From contig NZ_LDQA01000024.1 of NCBI RefSeq assembly GCF_001475935.1, forward strand, positions 62,001 through 126,000: DNA of 64,000 bases, given 5' to 3'. Below are positions 41,796 to 50,935 of the stretch, piece after piece (within the stretch, counting starts at the first letter, position 1; every line of letters starts with the position of its first letter). Origin of the DNA: Aureimonas ureilytica. Lineage in GTDB: Bacteria > Pseudomonadota > Alphaproteobacteria > Rhizobiales > Rhizobiaceae. The position numbers and the translations under genes are program-made. Under the pieces are notes generated by a model. That model was not told where the DNA came from. It saw nothing but the letters and a program-made list of their open reading frames with translations, and did not search any database.

Positions 41796-42641
41796 ATGAT
41801 CCGCGACCGTGGCATCGGCTCCAAACTCTGGCGAACGGCCGTCTGGGCCGTCACCATCCTCTTCGTGCTCAATCTCCTCGGCGTCATCGCCACCGTGGTG
41901 ACGAACTCGCTGGCGACGCGCTGGCTCGGCACCTGGCTGCCGGTGGACTTCACCACGCGCTGGTACTTCTCCGCTTGGCGCGAATTCCAGCTGACCGACG
42001 TTCTCCTCGTCACCTTCCAGGTCGTGTTTCTGGTCACGATCCTGTCCGGCCTCATCGGCATCACCACGGCCTATGCCTTGGCGCGGCGGGACTTTCCGGG
42101 CAAGCGCTTCGCCATCCTCTTGTTCCTGCTGCCGCTTCTGGTGCCCCCGCTCACCTACGGCATTCCGCTGGCGACGCTGCTTTATCAGGTCGGGCTCGGC
42201 GGCTCCTTCTGGGGCGTGGTGATCATCAATCTCGTGCCCTCGATCCCCTTCGTGGTGCTCGTCATGATCCCCTTCATCGAGCAGATCGACCCGCGCGTGG
42301 AGGCGGCCGCGCGCGTCTTCGGGGCCGGCACGGGGAGCCTCTTCCTGCGCATTCTCCTGCCACTTCTGCTGCCGGGCATGCTGGCCGCGCTGCTTCTGGT
42401 GCTGGTGCGCACCATCGCCATGTTCGAGCTGACCTTCCTCGTGGCCGGGCCGACAAGCCAGACGCTGGTCGTCTCGCTCTATTACGCGGTCTTTGCGTCC
42501 GGCGTGCGCGCCTCGCAGTCGATCGACGCCATGGCCGTGGTCTATATGGTCACGACACTCTTCTGGCTCGTGCTCGCCCTGCGATTCGTCAATCCGACGC
42601 AGATCGTGGCTAGAGCCAAGCAGTCCCAGCCGGCGCATTGA
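41796..42641 (+). CDS. ABC transporter permease (PotC/UgpE type)
   Basis: 281 residues, six membrane segments. EAA-type loop EAAARVFGAGTGSLFLRILLPLLLPGM near residues 168-194. Completes the binding-protein/ATPase/two-permease set. The start is the ATG 4 bases after the stop of the first permease. Confidence 0.92.
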   Translation: MIRDRGIGSKLWRTAVWAVTILFVLNLLGVIATVVTNSLATRWLGTWLPVDFTTRWYFSAWREFQLTDVLLVTFQVVFLVTILSGLIGITTAYALARRDFPGKRFAILLFLLPLLVPPLTYGIPLATLLYQVGLGGSFWGVVIINLVPSIPFVVLVMIPFIEQIDPRVEAAARVFGAGTGSLFLRILLPLLLPGMLAALLLVLVRTIAMFELTFLVAGPTSQTLVVSLYYAVFASGVRASQSIDAMAVVYMVTTLFWLVLALRFVNPTQIVARAKQSQPAH

Positions 42642-42678
42642 GCGCCGGCCCCATCGTGAGGCCCAAGGGAAACCCGAC

Positions 42679-44154
42679 ATGACCCGCCTGTCCGAGACCG
42701 CTCTCGCGAACCTTCCGTCCAGCGTCCAGCGCCCCGCCTATAACCGCACGGACGTGAAGGTCGGTATCGTCCATCTCGGCCTCGGGGCGTTCCACCGCGC
42801 CCATCAGGCCGTGATGACGGAAGCGGTGCTCGCCTCGGGCGATCTGCGCTGGGGCATTGCCGGCGTGTCGCTGCGCAGCCCCGACACGCGCGATGCGCTG
42901 GAACCGCAGGACGGGCTCTATACCGTGGCCGTGCGCGGCGCTGAGGGCGATCGCTTCGAGGTGATCGGCGCGATCCTCCAGAGCCTCGTCGCGCCGGAAG
43001 ACCCCGAAGCCGTCCTTGCCCTCATGGCGGCGCCGGACACGCGCATCGTCTCCTTGACGGTGACCGAAAAGGGCTATTGCCACAAGCCGGCGACGGGCGA
43101 ACTCGACGAGGCCCATCCCGGTATCGTTCATGATCTGGCTGAGCCAACCAAGCCCCAGACCGCGATCGGCTTCCTCGTCGAGGCGCTGGATCGCCGTCGC
43201 CGCGCCGGCTTGCAGCCCTTCACGGTTCTGTCCTGCGACAATCTCCCGTCCAACGGGCGCACGGTCGCCAAGGTCGTCACACGCTTTGCCGAACTGCGGG
43301 ATGCCGAACTCGGCGCCTGGGTCCGCGAGCATGTGGCCTTCCCCTGCACCATGGTGGACCGCATCGTGCCGGCCACCACCGACGCCGATCGCGCGCTGGT
43401 GGCTGAGGCGCTCGGCGTCGAGGATTCCTGGCCCGTCATGGCCGAGCCCTTCACCCAATGGGTGGTGGAGGATCATTTCCCCACTGGGCGTCCGCAATGG
43501 GAGCTGGGCGGCGCGACCTTCGCGAGCGAAGTCGAGCCCTTCGAGCTGATGAAACTCCGCCTTCTCAATGGCTCGCATTCGACGCTCGCGTATCTCGGCT
43601 ACCTCTCGGGCCATGAGACGGTCGCCGACGCCATGGCCGCGCCGGGCTTCGCCGAGCTACTGGAAGCCATGATGCGCGAGGAGGTCACGCCGACCCTGCC
43701 GAGCCTTCCGGGCTTCGATCTCACCGCCTATCGCGCCGCGCTTCTGGAGCGCTTCCGCAACCCGGCGCTGCGCCATCGCACATGGCAGATCGCCATGGAC
43801 GGCTCACAGAAGCTGCCGCAGCGGCTTCTCGGCACGATCCGCGACCGGCTGAAGGCGGGCGCGGGCTTCGAGCGTCTGGCGCTCGGCGTCGCGGCTTGGA
43901 TGGTCTATGCCACCGGGCATGACGAGCATGGCCAGCCGATCGACGTGCGCGATCCGCTGGCGGCGCGTTTTGCCGAAGCGACCACCGACAAGCGCACGGC
44001 GGAGGCGCTGGTCGAGGCCTATTTCCAGTTCCCGGAAGTCTTCGGCGCGGACCTGACGCACGATCCGCATTTCCGGGAGGAAGTCACGCGCGAATTGGCG
44101 GGGCTGCTCGCCATCGGCGCGGCGCGGACGGTGGCGGAAGTCGGAGGCCACTAA
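42679..44154 (+). CDS. uxuB: Mannitol-dehydrogenase-family enzyme, probable fructuronate reductase
   Basis: 491 residues. NAD-binding N-terminus VGIVHLGLGAFHRAHQA near residues 28-44; the family signature region LSCDNLPSNGR and MVDRIVPATTDADR; catalytic lysine region LMKLRLLNGSHSTLAYLGYLSG. The family includes mannitol 2-dehydrogenase, tagaturonate reductase and fructuronate reductase. With uxaC upstream and uxuA opposite, reduction of fructuronate to mannonate is the missing step, so uxuB is the best call. Last gene of the operon. Confidence 0.88.
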   Translation: MTRLSETALANLPSSVQRPAYNRTDVKVGIVHLGLGAFHRAHQAVMTEAVLASGDLRWGIAGVSLRSPDTRDALEPQDGLYTVAVRGAEGDRFEVIGAILQSLVAPEDPEAVLALMAAPDTRIVSLTVTEKGYCHKPATGELDEAHPGIVHDLAEPTKPQTAIGFLVEALDRRRRAGLQPFTVLSCDNLPSNGRTVAKVVTRFAELRDAELGAWVREHVAFPCTMVDRIVPATTDADRALVAEALGVEDSWPVMAEPFTQWVVEDHFPTGRPQWELGGATFASEVEPFELMKLRLLNGSHSTLAYLGYLSGHETVADAMAAPGFAELLEAMMREEVTPTLPSLPGFDLTAYRAALLERFRNPALRHRTWQIAMDGSQKLPQRLLGTIRDRLKAGAGFERLALGVAAWMVYATGHDEHGQPIDVRDPLAARFAEATTDKRTAEALVEAYFQFPEVFGADLTHDPHFREEVTRELAGLLAIGAARTVAEVGGH

Positions 44155-44189
44155 AGCCCAGCCGCTCTCAAGCAGCGTCGCGAACAGTC

Positions 44190-44229
44190 CAAACGGCCCA
44201 TGTCGGATCAATCCGACATGGGCCGTTTG
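44190..44229. terminator. 19-bp perfect hairpin after uxuB
   Basis: CAAACGGCCCATGTCGGAT (44190-44208) and ATCCGACATGGGCCGTTTG (44211-44229) are perfectly complementary with only two bases between them. It lies 36 bases after the uxuB stop and most likely ends the hexuronate operon. The T-tract is poor (GTTTG), so it may instead be an mRNA-stabilising or repeated intergenic palindrome. Confidence 0.65.
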
Positions 44230-44551
44230 CCGTTGTGCCGAAGTTGGTACGAGGCCCGGCGTCGCCGCCCTTGGGTTAGATTTACCCTTTGTTGCCCCTC
44301 TTGGCTGAGAACGGGAAAAGTGAGGGAACATCCCGAAGGTGTTAGCCCGTCAGCAAGGAGTTTCCCTCAAGTTATAATCAGAATTGATTAGAAGAAGTGC
44401 TAATGCGCTTCTTATTGTCAGTATCACTTATGGTTTTTGTTCTGAGATCGCGAGAATTCCATTCGAATGAATGGAACATTGCGAATTTGTGTTCGTCGCA
44501 ACGTGTCCGTCGTTGCCGTGACGTCAATGGCTGTGTCGTGGGGTTTATTCT
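44230..44551. other. Intergenic leader of the chemotaxis receptor gene
   Basis: 322 bases without a convincing gene. It is more AT-rich than its surroundings from about 44360 to 44460, the likely promoter zone of the receptor gene. No clear -35/-10 pair, riboswitch or repeat recognised. Confidence 0.4.
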
Positions 44552-46804
44552 ATGCGTATGACGATCAAGGCAAAGCTTGCCGGAGCGTTCGGCGGCGTGC
44601 TGTTGCTGCTGGGAGCCAGCGGTTACATGGCGGTTGCTGGTCTAAGGCAGACCAATGCCGCCATGACGAGCTTCACCACCGGACCTTTCATCCAGGTCCA
44701 AAGCGGTATGGAGGTGGCGAAGGCGGTGACCGACACGCGTCGCCTCACGCTTCGCATCCTTCTGTCGAGCGACCGCGCCATGATCGACGCCTATAAGGCG
44801 GCTGTCGCGCAGAACTGGAGCACGATCGAGACCTCGCTCAAACATTTCGAAGCCGCCACGACGGGCAACGATCGCGAGAGTGTCACGCAGTTTCATGCGT
44901 TGGTCGATGACTTCCGCAAGGCCGCCGACGCCTCGATGATGCAGCTCGAAAAGGCCAATCTCGAAGCCGGCAACACGACGATCCTGGAAACGCAGAAGGC
45001 GGTCGATCCGATCATCGGCGAGATCGCCGGGATGCGGGACAGCCTGCGTCGTGACAACGCCCTGGCCCAGTCGCAGCGTTTGGACGATCTGGCAAGCGCT
45101 ATCGCCTCGGCCCGCATGGCAGCCGTTTCGGCCGTAATTCTGTCCGACGACGCGCAGATCAGGGCCTCCGCCGCTCTGGTGAACAAGAGCGCGGACACGA
45201 TCGCAGCGCAGATCGACGAGCTGGCAGGCATCATGCCGGCGAGCTACGCCTCGACCCTCGCGGGGATGAAGTCCGAATGGGCGTCGGCTGCCGACATTCT
45301 GAAGCAGCAGGCCGAAATCGGCGTCGTCAACGACTTTGCGAAGGCCCAGAACATTCTGGAGAACCAGTTGACGCCCACCGCCGACAAGCTGTCGACCTTC
45401 GTTCAGCAGTTGAACCACCAGTTGGCGGACACCGCTGTCGAGGTGTCGGCGCAGGCTCAGACCTCCTATGACACCATCCGCTTCGATCTGATCGCGCTCA
45501 TCATCGGCGCTGTGCTCGTGGGGGCCGCTGCCGCCGTCTGGATCTCGCTTTCGATTTCGCGGGGCCTTTCCAAGTCCGTGGCTCTGGCCGAGGCGATCGG
45601 TTCCGGCGACCTGACGCAACGCGCGGCGATCACCACGCGCGACGAGATCGGCGATCTCCAGCTGGCCATGAACGGCATGTCCGACAAGCTGAGCGAGATC
45701 GTCTCCGACGTCATCAACTCGTCCAGCCAGGTCGCGGCCGGTGCCCGTCAGTCGGCCATGACCGCCGAGCAGCTGAGCCAGGGCGCCAGCGAGCAGGCCG
45801 CTTCGACCGAGCAGATCGGCCAGGGCGCGAACGAGCAGGCCGCCTCTACGCAGCAGCTGAGCCAAGGCGCCACCGAACAGGCGGCCGCGATGGAACAGGC
45901 CTCCTCGGCCATGGAAGAAATGGCGGCCAATATCCGCCAGAACGCTGAAAATGCCGGCGCCACGGCCAAGATCGCCGGGAACGCCTCGCAGAACGCGCAG
46001 AAGAGCGGCGTCGCCGTCGCCAACTCCGTCGACGCCATGCGCACCATCGCCGAGAAGATCCGCATCGTTCAGGAAATCGCCCGTCAGACCGACCTTCTCG
46101 CTCTGAACGCCGCGATCGAAGCCGCCCGCGCCGGTGCCCATGGCAAGGGCTTCGCGGTGGTCGCCTCCGAAGTGCGCAAGCTCGCCGAGCGCAGTCAGGC
46201 CGCCGCGAGCGAGATCAGCTCGCTCTCGACCTCGACGCTGCACGTCTCGGAAGAGGCCGGTCGAATGCTGGAGCAACTCGTTCCCGACATCCAGCGCACG
46301 GCCGATCTCGTGGCCGAAATCTCCGCGGCCTGCCGTGAGCAGAATTCGGGTGCCGAGCAGATCAATCAAGCGATCCAGCAGCTCGATCAGGTCACGCAGC
46401 AGGTCAGCAATTCGGCCACGCAGATCGACCAGATCGCGCAGCAGACCAGCGTCGCCATCCAGTCCCTCGATCAGGTCACGCAGCAGAACGCCAGCGCGGC
46501 CAACGAAATGTCGGCAACGGCCGAACAGCTCGCCGCCGAGGCCCGCCGTCTGGCCGATCGCGTCAGCTACTTCCAGCTGACCGGTCAGCGCGACCGCCCG
46601 GCAGCCCCGATGTCCGTGGTCCTCGACGCGCCGGTCGCCCGACCGGTGGCAGCCGGAGACGCCCGCACGCTCCAGTCGCAGGTCGGTCGCTTCGCCACCT
46701 CGCGCCCTGAGCGGACCCCGCAGCCTTCGGCTCAGCGTTCCGGCTTCGAACTGGATCTCGGCGAAACCGATCCGCAGAAGGGCTTCGAGCGCATGAGCGC
46801 CTGA
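44552..46804 (+). CDS. Methyl-accepting chemotaxis protein
   Basis: 750 residues. TM1 near residues 8-30; a long periplasmic helical sensor (about 31-305); TM2 near 310-332 ([21 protein letters not shown]); HAMP about 333-390; then the coiled-coil signalling domain with the hairpin tip [45 protein letters not shown] at about 505-550. No C-terminal CheR-binding pentapeptide (ends FERMSA). Three 14-residue tandem repeats occur just after HAMP. Two ATG codons two residues apart could both serve as start. Ligand unknown; no che genes nearby. Confidence 0.92.
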   Translation: MRMTIKAKLAGAFGGVLLLLGASGYMAVAGLRQTNAAMTSFTTGPFIQVQSGMEVAKAVTDTRRLTLRILLSSDRAMIDAYKAAVAQNWSTIETSLKHFEAATTGNDRESVTQFHALVDDFRKAADASMMQLEKANLEAGNTTILETQKAVDPIIGEIAGMRDSLRRDNALAQSQRLDDLASAIASARMAAVSAVILSDDAQIRASAALVNKSADTIAAQIDELAGIMPASYASTLAGMKSEWASAADILKQQAEIGVVNDFAKAQNILENQLTPTADKLSTFVQQLNHQLADTAVEVSAQAQTSYDTIRFDLIALIIGAVLVGAAAAVWISLSISRGLSKSVALAEAIGSGDLTQRAAITTRDEIGDLQLAMNGMSDKLSEIVSDVINSSSQVAAGARQSAMTAEQLSQGASEQAASTEQIGQGANEQAASTQQLSQGATEQAAAMEQASSAMEEMAANIRQNAENAGATAKIAGNASQNAQKSGVAVANSVDAMRTIAEKIRIVQEIARQTDLLALNAAIEAARAGAHGKGFAVVASEVRKLAERSQAAASEISSLSTSTLHVSEEAGRMLEQLVPDIQRTADLVAEISAACREQNSGAEQINQAIQQLDQVTQQVSNSATQIDQIAQQTSVAIQSLDQVTQQNASAANEMSATAEQLAAEARRLADRVSYFQLTGQRDRPAAPMSVVLDAPVARPVAAGDARTLQSQVGRFATSRPERTPQPSAQRSGFELDLGETDPQKGFERMSA
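45767..45892 (+). repeat. Three 42-bp tandem repeats inside the chemotaxis receptor gene
   Basis: Units [28 protein letters not shown] and [14 protein letters not shown], each 14 residues (two heptads), follow each other exactly. They lengthen the coiled coil between HAMP and the signalling tip in register. DNA copies differ at synonymous sites, so the repeat is old or selected as protein. Confidence 0.8.
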
Positions 46805-46923
46805 CAAAGGAACCCTCCGTCATCGTCTCTTCGGCTCTCCCGGCTATATCTGCCGGGCGGGCCGAACCGTCTCGCGATGAAACCCTCCAGCGGCGCGCGC
46901 TGATTTCCCGTTGAAAGAGCTCC

Positions 46924-47889
46924 ATGACCGTTGTTGCCGGCTTCGAATATCGGGATGGAGAGCGGGTTCGCGAGGTCTCGCTCTTCGAGCCGCTTCCCCG
47001 GCGCGAGCCCGGCAGCTTCATCTGGATCGGCATTGCCGATCCGACGGAAGCCGAGATGGAGGCGATCGGCCGGTGTTTCGATCTTCATCCCTTAGCGCTG
47101 GAGGATGCGCGCCAGCCCCATGTGCGCCCGAAGCTCGAAGTCTACGATCGCGATCTGTTCCTCGTGGCGCGCACGGCGATGCGCGAGGGCGACCATATCC
47201 GCTACGGCAATACGTCGATCTTCGTCTGCGACGATGTGATCGTCACGATCCGCACGGGCTCGCACAGCGATCACAAGCCTCTGCGCGCCAAGCTGGAAGC
47301 CTCGCCCTTGCTCCTGCGATATGGTGTCGATTACGTGCTTTACGGTGTTCTCGACTTCGTGGTCGCCAATTACGAGCCGGTTCTGGAATCGATCGAGGAA
47401 GACCTGTTCGACATGGAGCGGCAGGCGCTCGACACGTTTCTGACGCGCGCCGAGATCAACCGGCTCTTCGCCATCCGCCGCGAGCTGGCCCGCTTCGGGC
47501 GCATCATGGGGCCGATGGAGGAGATGCTGGAGCGTCTGACCCATCTGGCGCTGAAAAGCCTGGATGAGGACGTGCGCCCCTATTTCAGCGATGTCTATGG
47601 CCGCGTGCGCCGCGCCTCCGCGCGCATCGAGGGCGCGCGGGACAGCATCACCGCGACGCTCGAAGCGTCCTCGCTTCTGGAACAGCACCGGCAAGGCGAG
47701 ATCACCCGACAGCTCGCCGCCTGGGCCGCGATCCTCGCCGTGCCCACCGCCATCGCCGGCGTCTACGGCATGAATTTCGAGAACATGCCTGAGCTTCACT
47801 GGCGCTACGGCTATTACATGGTGCTATCAGCCATTCTGACGGTCGCCGGCTTTCTGTTCTGGCGCTTCCGCCGCAGCGGATGGCTTTGA
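46924..47889 (+). CDS. corA: CorA-family divalent cation transporter
   Basis: 321 residues. Cytoplasmic alpha/beta N-domain, then a long stalk helix, and two C-terminal membrane helices with the pore motif YGMNFENMPELHWRYGY near residues 282-298 (GMN at the end of TM1), TM2 MVLSAILTVAGFLFWRF. Forms a pentameric Mg/Co/Ni channel. Gap of 119 bases from the receptor gene contains a small CCCGGC/GCCGGG hairpin but no T-tract; probably independently transcribed. Confidence 0.92.
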   Translation: MTVVAGFEYRDGERVREVSLFEPLPRREPGSFIWIGIADPTEAEMEAIGRCFDLHPLALEDARQPHVRPKLEVYDRDLFLVARTAMREGDHIRYGNTSIFVCDDVIVTIRTGSHSDHKPLRAKLEASPLLLRYGVDYVLYGVLDFVVANYEPVLESIEEDLFDMERQALDTFLTRAEINRLFAIRRELARFGRIMGPMEEMLERLTHLALKSLDEDVRPYFSDVYGRVRRASARIEGARDSITATLEASSLLEQHRQGEITRQLAAWAAILAVPTAIAGVYGMNFENMPELHWRYGYYMVLSAILTVAGFLFWRFRRSGWL

Positions 47890-47899
47890 CGCCGATCCG

Positions 47900-49123
47900 C
47901 TATGCCTGTCCGGCGGCATAAAGATCCGATTGCCGGTCGAGATGACGCGTCATGACGAGCAGCACGGCGGCGGCTGCCATCATGCCGGTCGCCGAGAGAA
48001 TGGCGGTTCGAAAGTCGAAAAGGCTGGCGAGCCCGCCGAGCAGAGCCGAGGCCATCAGCCCGCCGACGAAGAGCGAGTTCATGTAAAGCGAGGTCGCCCG
48101 GCCGATTCGCCCGCGCGCGAAGCCCTGCACGAAACTGGCGCTGACGCCCGCGAACACGCCGTAATAAAGCCCCTCCAGAGCCGCGCCGAGCACGAGATGG
48201 GGGATCGAGCGGGTCTGGGCCAACACCCCATAGGCGAGGATGCCGAGACCTGCGGAAAGAACCAGGCAGCGCCGTGCGCCGATCCGCCGCAAGAGAGGTG
48301 CGCTGGCCAGAATGACCAAAACCTCCATGAAGCATTTCACCGCAAAGGACAGGCCCGGCGCATAGGTCGGCAGGCCCGCTTCCCGGACATAGAACAGCGG
48401 CAGCGCCGCCGTGCAGAGAACATGCGAAACCGAAAACAGAAGACAGGCGCCGGCTGCGAGCCAGAGCGCCGGGTTCGGCGCTTCGTCTTCGGCCTGTGAC
48501 GCACCCCCGCTCTCCTTCAAGGCTACGATCTTGCGAAAGCCTGTTGGCAGACAGATCCAGCCAAGGCCGAGGGAGAGGGCGCAGAGCAGCGCGCCTCCCT
48601 CGAACACGACAGCGCTTCCCCATCGATCGGCTGCACCGAAGGCGAGCGCCGGGCCGATCATCCAGCCGAGCGAGGTCATGGTGCGAAGGCGCGTGTTGTA
48701 TCGCGCCGCGTCGAGGCCCTCCCGTTCGGCATAAAGGCGACCGAAGGAATAGAGGCTGGAGGTCGCCGAATTGCCGAGCGCCAAAAGGGGGGCGGCGAGG
48801 ACCAGAAGGGCCGGGAAGCCATGCGGCAGCACCAGAACGACGACGCCGAGCAGGCGCAAGGCATTGGCGGCGGAGACGAGTCGCGCGATGCGTGCGCCCC
48901 CATCGATCCTCTCGCCGCAGAAGCGGTTCGCGCCCACGGTCACCAGCGTCGCCACGGCCGCGTAGAGGCTCATCGCCCAGGGCGGCTGGTGCAGATCCTC
49001 CACGATATGGAAGCCCATAAAGGTCGCGAGCGAGGCGCTGGCGAGCGCCACGGCGAAGAGGCTGACCAGGATGAAAACGGAATCCGGTCCGCCGGTGGAC
49101 TGGCGGTTGGCGTCTTGGGTCAT
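47900..49123 (-). CDS. MFS transporter (sugar-efflux SetA-like)
   Basis: 407 residues, about twelve membrane helices. The start at 49123 (MTQDANRQST) removes a 100-residue upstream stretch that lacks family character. SVFILVSLFAVALASASLATFMGFHIVEDLHQPPW and LRTMTSLGWMIGPALAFGAADRWG are like the SET family, which exports sugars. Convergent with corA and divergent from the tetritol-type operon; substrate not determined. Confidence 0.82.
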   Translation of the reverse strand: MTQDANRQSTGGPDSVFILVSLFAVALASASLATFMGFHIVEDLHQPPWAMSLYAAVATLVTVGANRFCGERIDGGARIARLVSAANALRLLGVVVLVLPHGFPALLVLAAPLLALGNSATSSLYSFGRLYAEREGLDAARYNTRLRTMTSLGWMIGPALAFGAADRWGSAVVFEGGALLCALSLGLGWICLPTGFRKIVALKESGGASQAEDEAPNPALWLAAGACLLFSVSHVLCTAALPLFYVREAGLPTYAPGLSFAVKCFMEVLVILASAPLLRRIGARRCLVLSAGLGILAYGVLAQTRSIPHLVLGAALEGLYYGVFAGVSASFVQGFARGRIGRATSLYMNSLFVGGLMASALLGGLASLFDFRTAILSATGMMAAAAVLLVMTRHLDRQSDLYAAGQA

Positions 49124-49276
49124 GGCTTGGGGTCCGGAGGCTTCGATCCGGCTCCGCGCCGGGAAGGGCTCGCCTCTACGCGCGCAGCGTGTCGTCCCGA
49201 TGACAGCTTCCCTCACGCTGGTTCGCCTGTAAGGGTAGGCCGCGTCAAGAAACATCCGCGACGGCGAAAGTCGCAG

Positions 49277-49318
49277 TTGACATATGTCGAGTGATGTCTG
49301 AAAAAAGTCATATGAACA
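49277..49318. promoter_or_regulatory. SorC-type operator pair before the tetritol-type operon
   Basis: TTGACA (49277-49282) overlaps the palindrome GACATATGTC (49279-49288); CATATGAACA (49309-49318) follows. The two CATATG centres are 28 bases apart; the SorC/tkt region has two such centres 27 bases apart, and TGTTCATATG there is the exact reverse complement of CATATGAACA here. It is 68 bases before the first gene of the operon. Confidence 0.55.
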
Positions 49319-49385
49319 CCGAGGGGAGTCGGTGGGGAGGAGGAAGGCGCGGCTGGGCAGAAGCTTCGCTTTCGGGAGGAATGCC

Positions 49386-50867
49386 ATGTCGACACCGCTT
49401 CTGCGGGTTGAGGGCTTGCGCAAGTCGTTCGGCGGCGTTGCGGCCCTGAAGGACGGCCGCTTCGAGCTGGCCCCCGGTTCCGTTCACGCGCTCTGCGGCG
49501 GCAATGGCGCGGGCAAATCCACCTTTCTTTCCATCCTGATGGGCATCCACCAGCGCGACGGCGGCACGATCTGGCGCGGCGAGCGCGAGGTCGAGTTTTC
49601 GAGCCCCGCCGAGGCGCTGGCGGCCGGCATCGCCATCATCGAGCAAGAGCTGAGCCCCGTTCCCTTCATGACGGTGGCCGAGAATATCTATCTCGGCCGC
49701 GAGCCCTCGGGCCGTTTCGGCGGCATCGACTTTCGCGCCATGAACCGCAATGCGCAGAGCCTTCTGGGTGGGCTCGGCTTCGACATTCGCGCCAACCAGA
49801 CCATGCAGACGCTGACGGTTGCGCAGATGCAGTTGGTCGAGATCGCCAAGGCGCTGAGTCACGACGCCGATGTCATCTTCATGGACGAGCCGACCTCAGC
49901 CATCGGCGAGCGCGAGGCGCAGCAGCTTTTCTCCGCCATCGAGCGGCTGAAGGCGCAGGGGCGCGGCATCGTCTATGTCTCGCACCGCCTGTCCGAGATC
50001 TTCCAGATCGCCGACAGCTATACGGTGTTTCGCGATGGGGCCTATGTCGCGAGCGGCAAGCTCGCCGAGACCGATCGCCCCTCGCTGATCCGCATGATCG
50101 TCGGCCGTGAGCTCGGCGAGGAATATATCAAGACCAACGCGCCGACCGAAGAGGTCGGTCTGGAGGTCGAGAGCCTGTCGAGTCCCGGCCGGATCGAGGA
50201 CATTTCCTTCTCCGTGCGCAAGGGAGAAATCTTCGGCATCTATGGCCTGATGGGCTCGGGCCGCACCGAGATTTTCGACTGCATCTTCGGTCTCGATCCC
50301 AAGCGCGAGGGGCAAATCCGCGTCGAGGGCGCGCCGGTCTCGATCTCCGGCCCGCGCGACGCGATGCGCGAGGGCATCGCCCTCGTGACCGAGGATCGCA
50401 AGCAGACCGGCCTGAACCTCTCGGACTCCGTGCGCTCCAACATCGCGCTGGCCAGCCTGCCCGAAATGAGCCCCGGCTTCGTCATGCGCGGCAAGGCCGA
50501 GATGGAGGCGAGCCGGGCCATGATCGAACGCTTCTCTATCAAGGCCGCGCGCGACACGATGCCGGTCTCGGGTCTCTCGGGCGGAAACCAGCAGAAGGTC
50601 GTGCTCGGCAAGTGGTTCCTGCGCAATCCGCGCCTTCTGCTTCTGGATGAGCCGACGCGCGGCGTCGATGTCGGCGCCAAGCGCGAGATCTACCGCGTCA
50701 TCTGCGACTTCGCGGCGTCGGGCGGCACGGTCGTCATGATCTCCTCGGAGATCGACGAGGTGCTGGGCATGTCCGACCGCATCATGGTGATGCGCGGCGG
50801 GCGCGCCGCCGGCATCCTGCCGCGCGCGGAAGCCAGCGCCCAGTCGCTCGTCCATCTGTCGACCTGA
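49386..50867 (+). CDS. Sugar ABC transporter ATP-binding protein (RbsA type, two domains)
   Basis: 493 residues with two nucleotide-binding domains. The first has Walker A GGNGAGKST and Walker B VIFMDEPTSAI, but its signature is degenerate (LTVAQMQ instead of LSGGQ). The second has a degenerate Walker A (GLMGSGRTE), an intact signature LSGGNQQKVVLGKW and Walker B LLLLDEPTRGVDVGAKRE. This asymmetry is normal for RbsA/XylG/AraG proteins. First gene of the operon; start chosen by GGGAGGA. Likely imports a tetritol or similar polyol, from the enzymes downstream. Confidence 0.92.
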   Translation: MSTPLLRVEGLRKSFGGVAALKDGRFELAPGSVHALCGGNGAGKSTFLSILMGIHQRDGGTIWRGEREVEFSSPAEALAAGIAIIEQELSPVPFMTVAENIYLGREPSGRFGGIDFRAMNRNAQSLLGGLGFDIRANQTMQTLTVAQMQLVEIAKALSHDADVIFMDEPTSAIGEREAQQLFSAIERLKAQGRGIVYVSHRLSEIFQIADSYTVFRDGAYVASGKLAETDRPSLIRMIVGRELGEEYIKTNAPTEEVGLEVESLSSPGRIEDISFSVRKGEIFGIYGLMGSGRTEIFDCIFGLDPKREGQIRVEGAPVSISGPRDAMREGIALVTEDRKQTGLNLSDSVRSNIALASLPEMSPGFVMRGKAEMEASRAMIERFSIKAARDTMPVSGLSGGNQQKVVLGKWFLRNPRLLLLDEPTRGVDVGAKREIYRVICDFAASGGTVVMISSEIDEVLGMSDRIMVMRGGRAAGILPRAEASAQSLVHLST

Positions 50868-50935
50868 GCCTCGCGCTTCGTGAGCCTCGCGCTTCGCGCC
50901 TCGAAAAACGTCTCGAACGCACCGGGAGAACAGCG

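Noticed and set aside
45767-45892. Tandem 42-bp units as a CRISPR or minisatellite
   Set aside because: No spacers; units are contiguous, in frame and match the coiled-coil heptads of the receptor.
49124-49423. 100-residue N-terminal extension of the MFS transporter
   Set aside because: The extension has no membrane or family character and would run through the promoter/operator region of the divergent operon.
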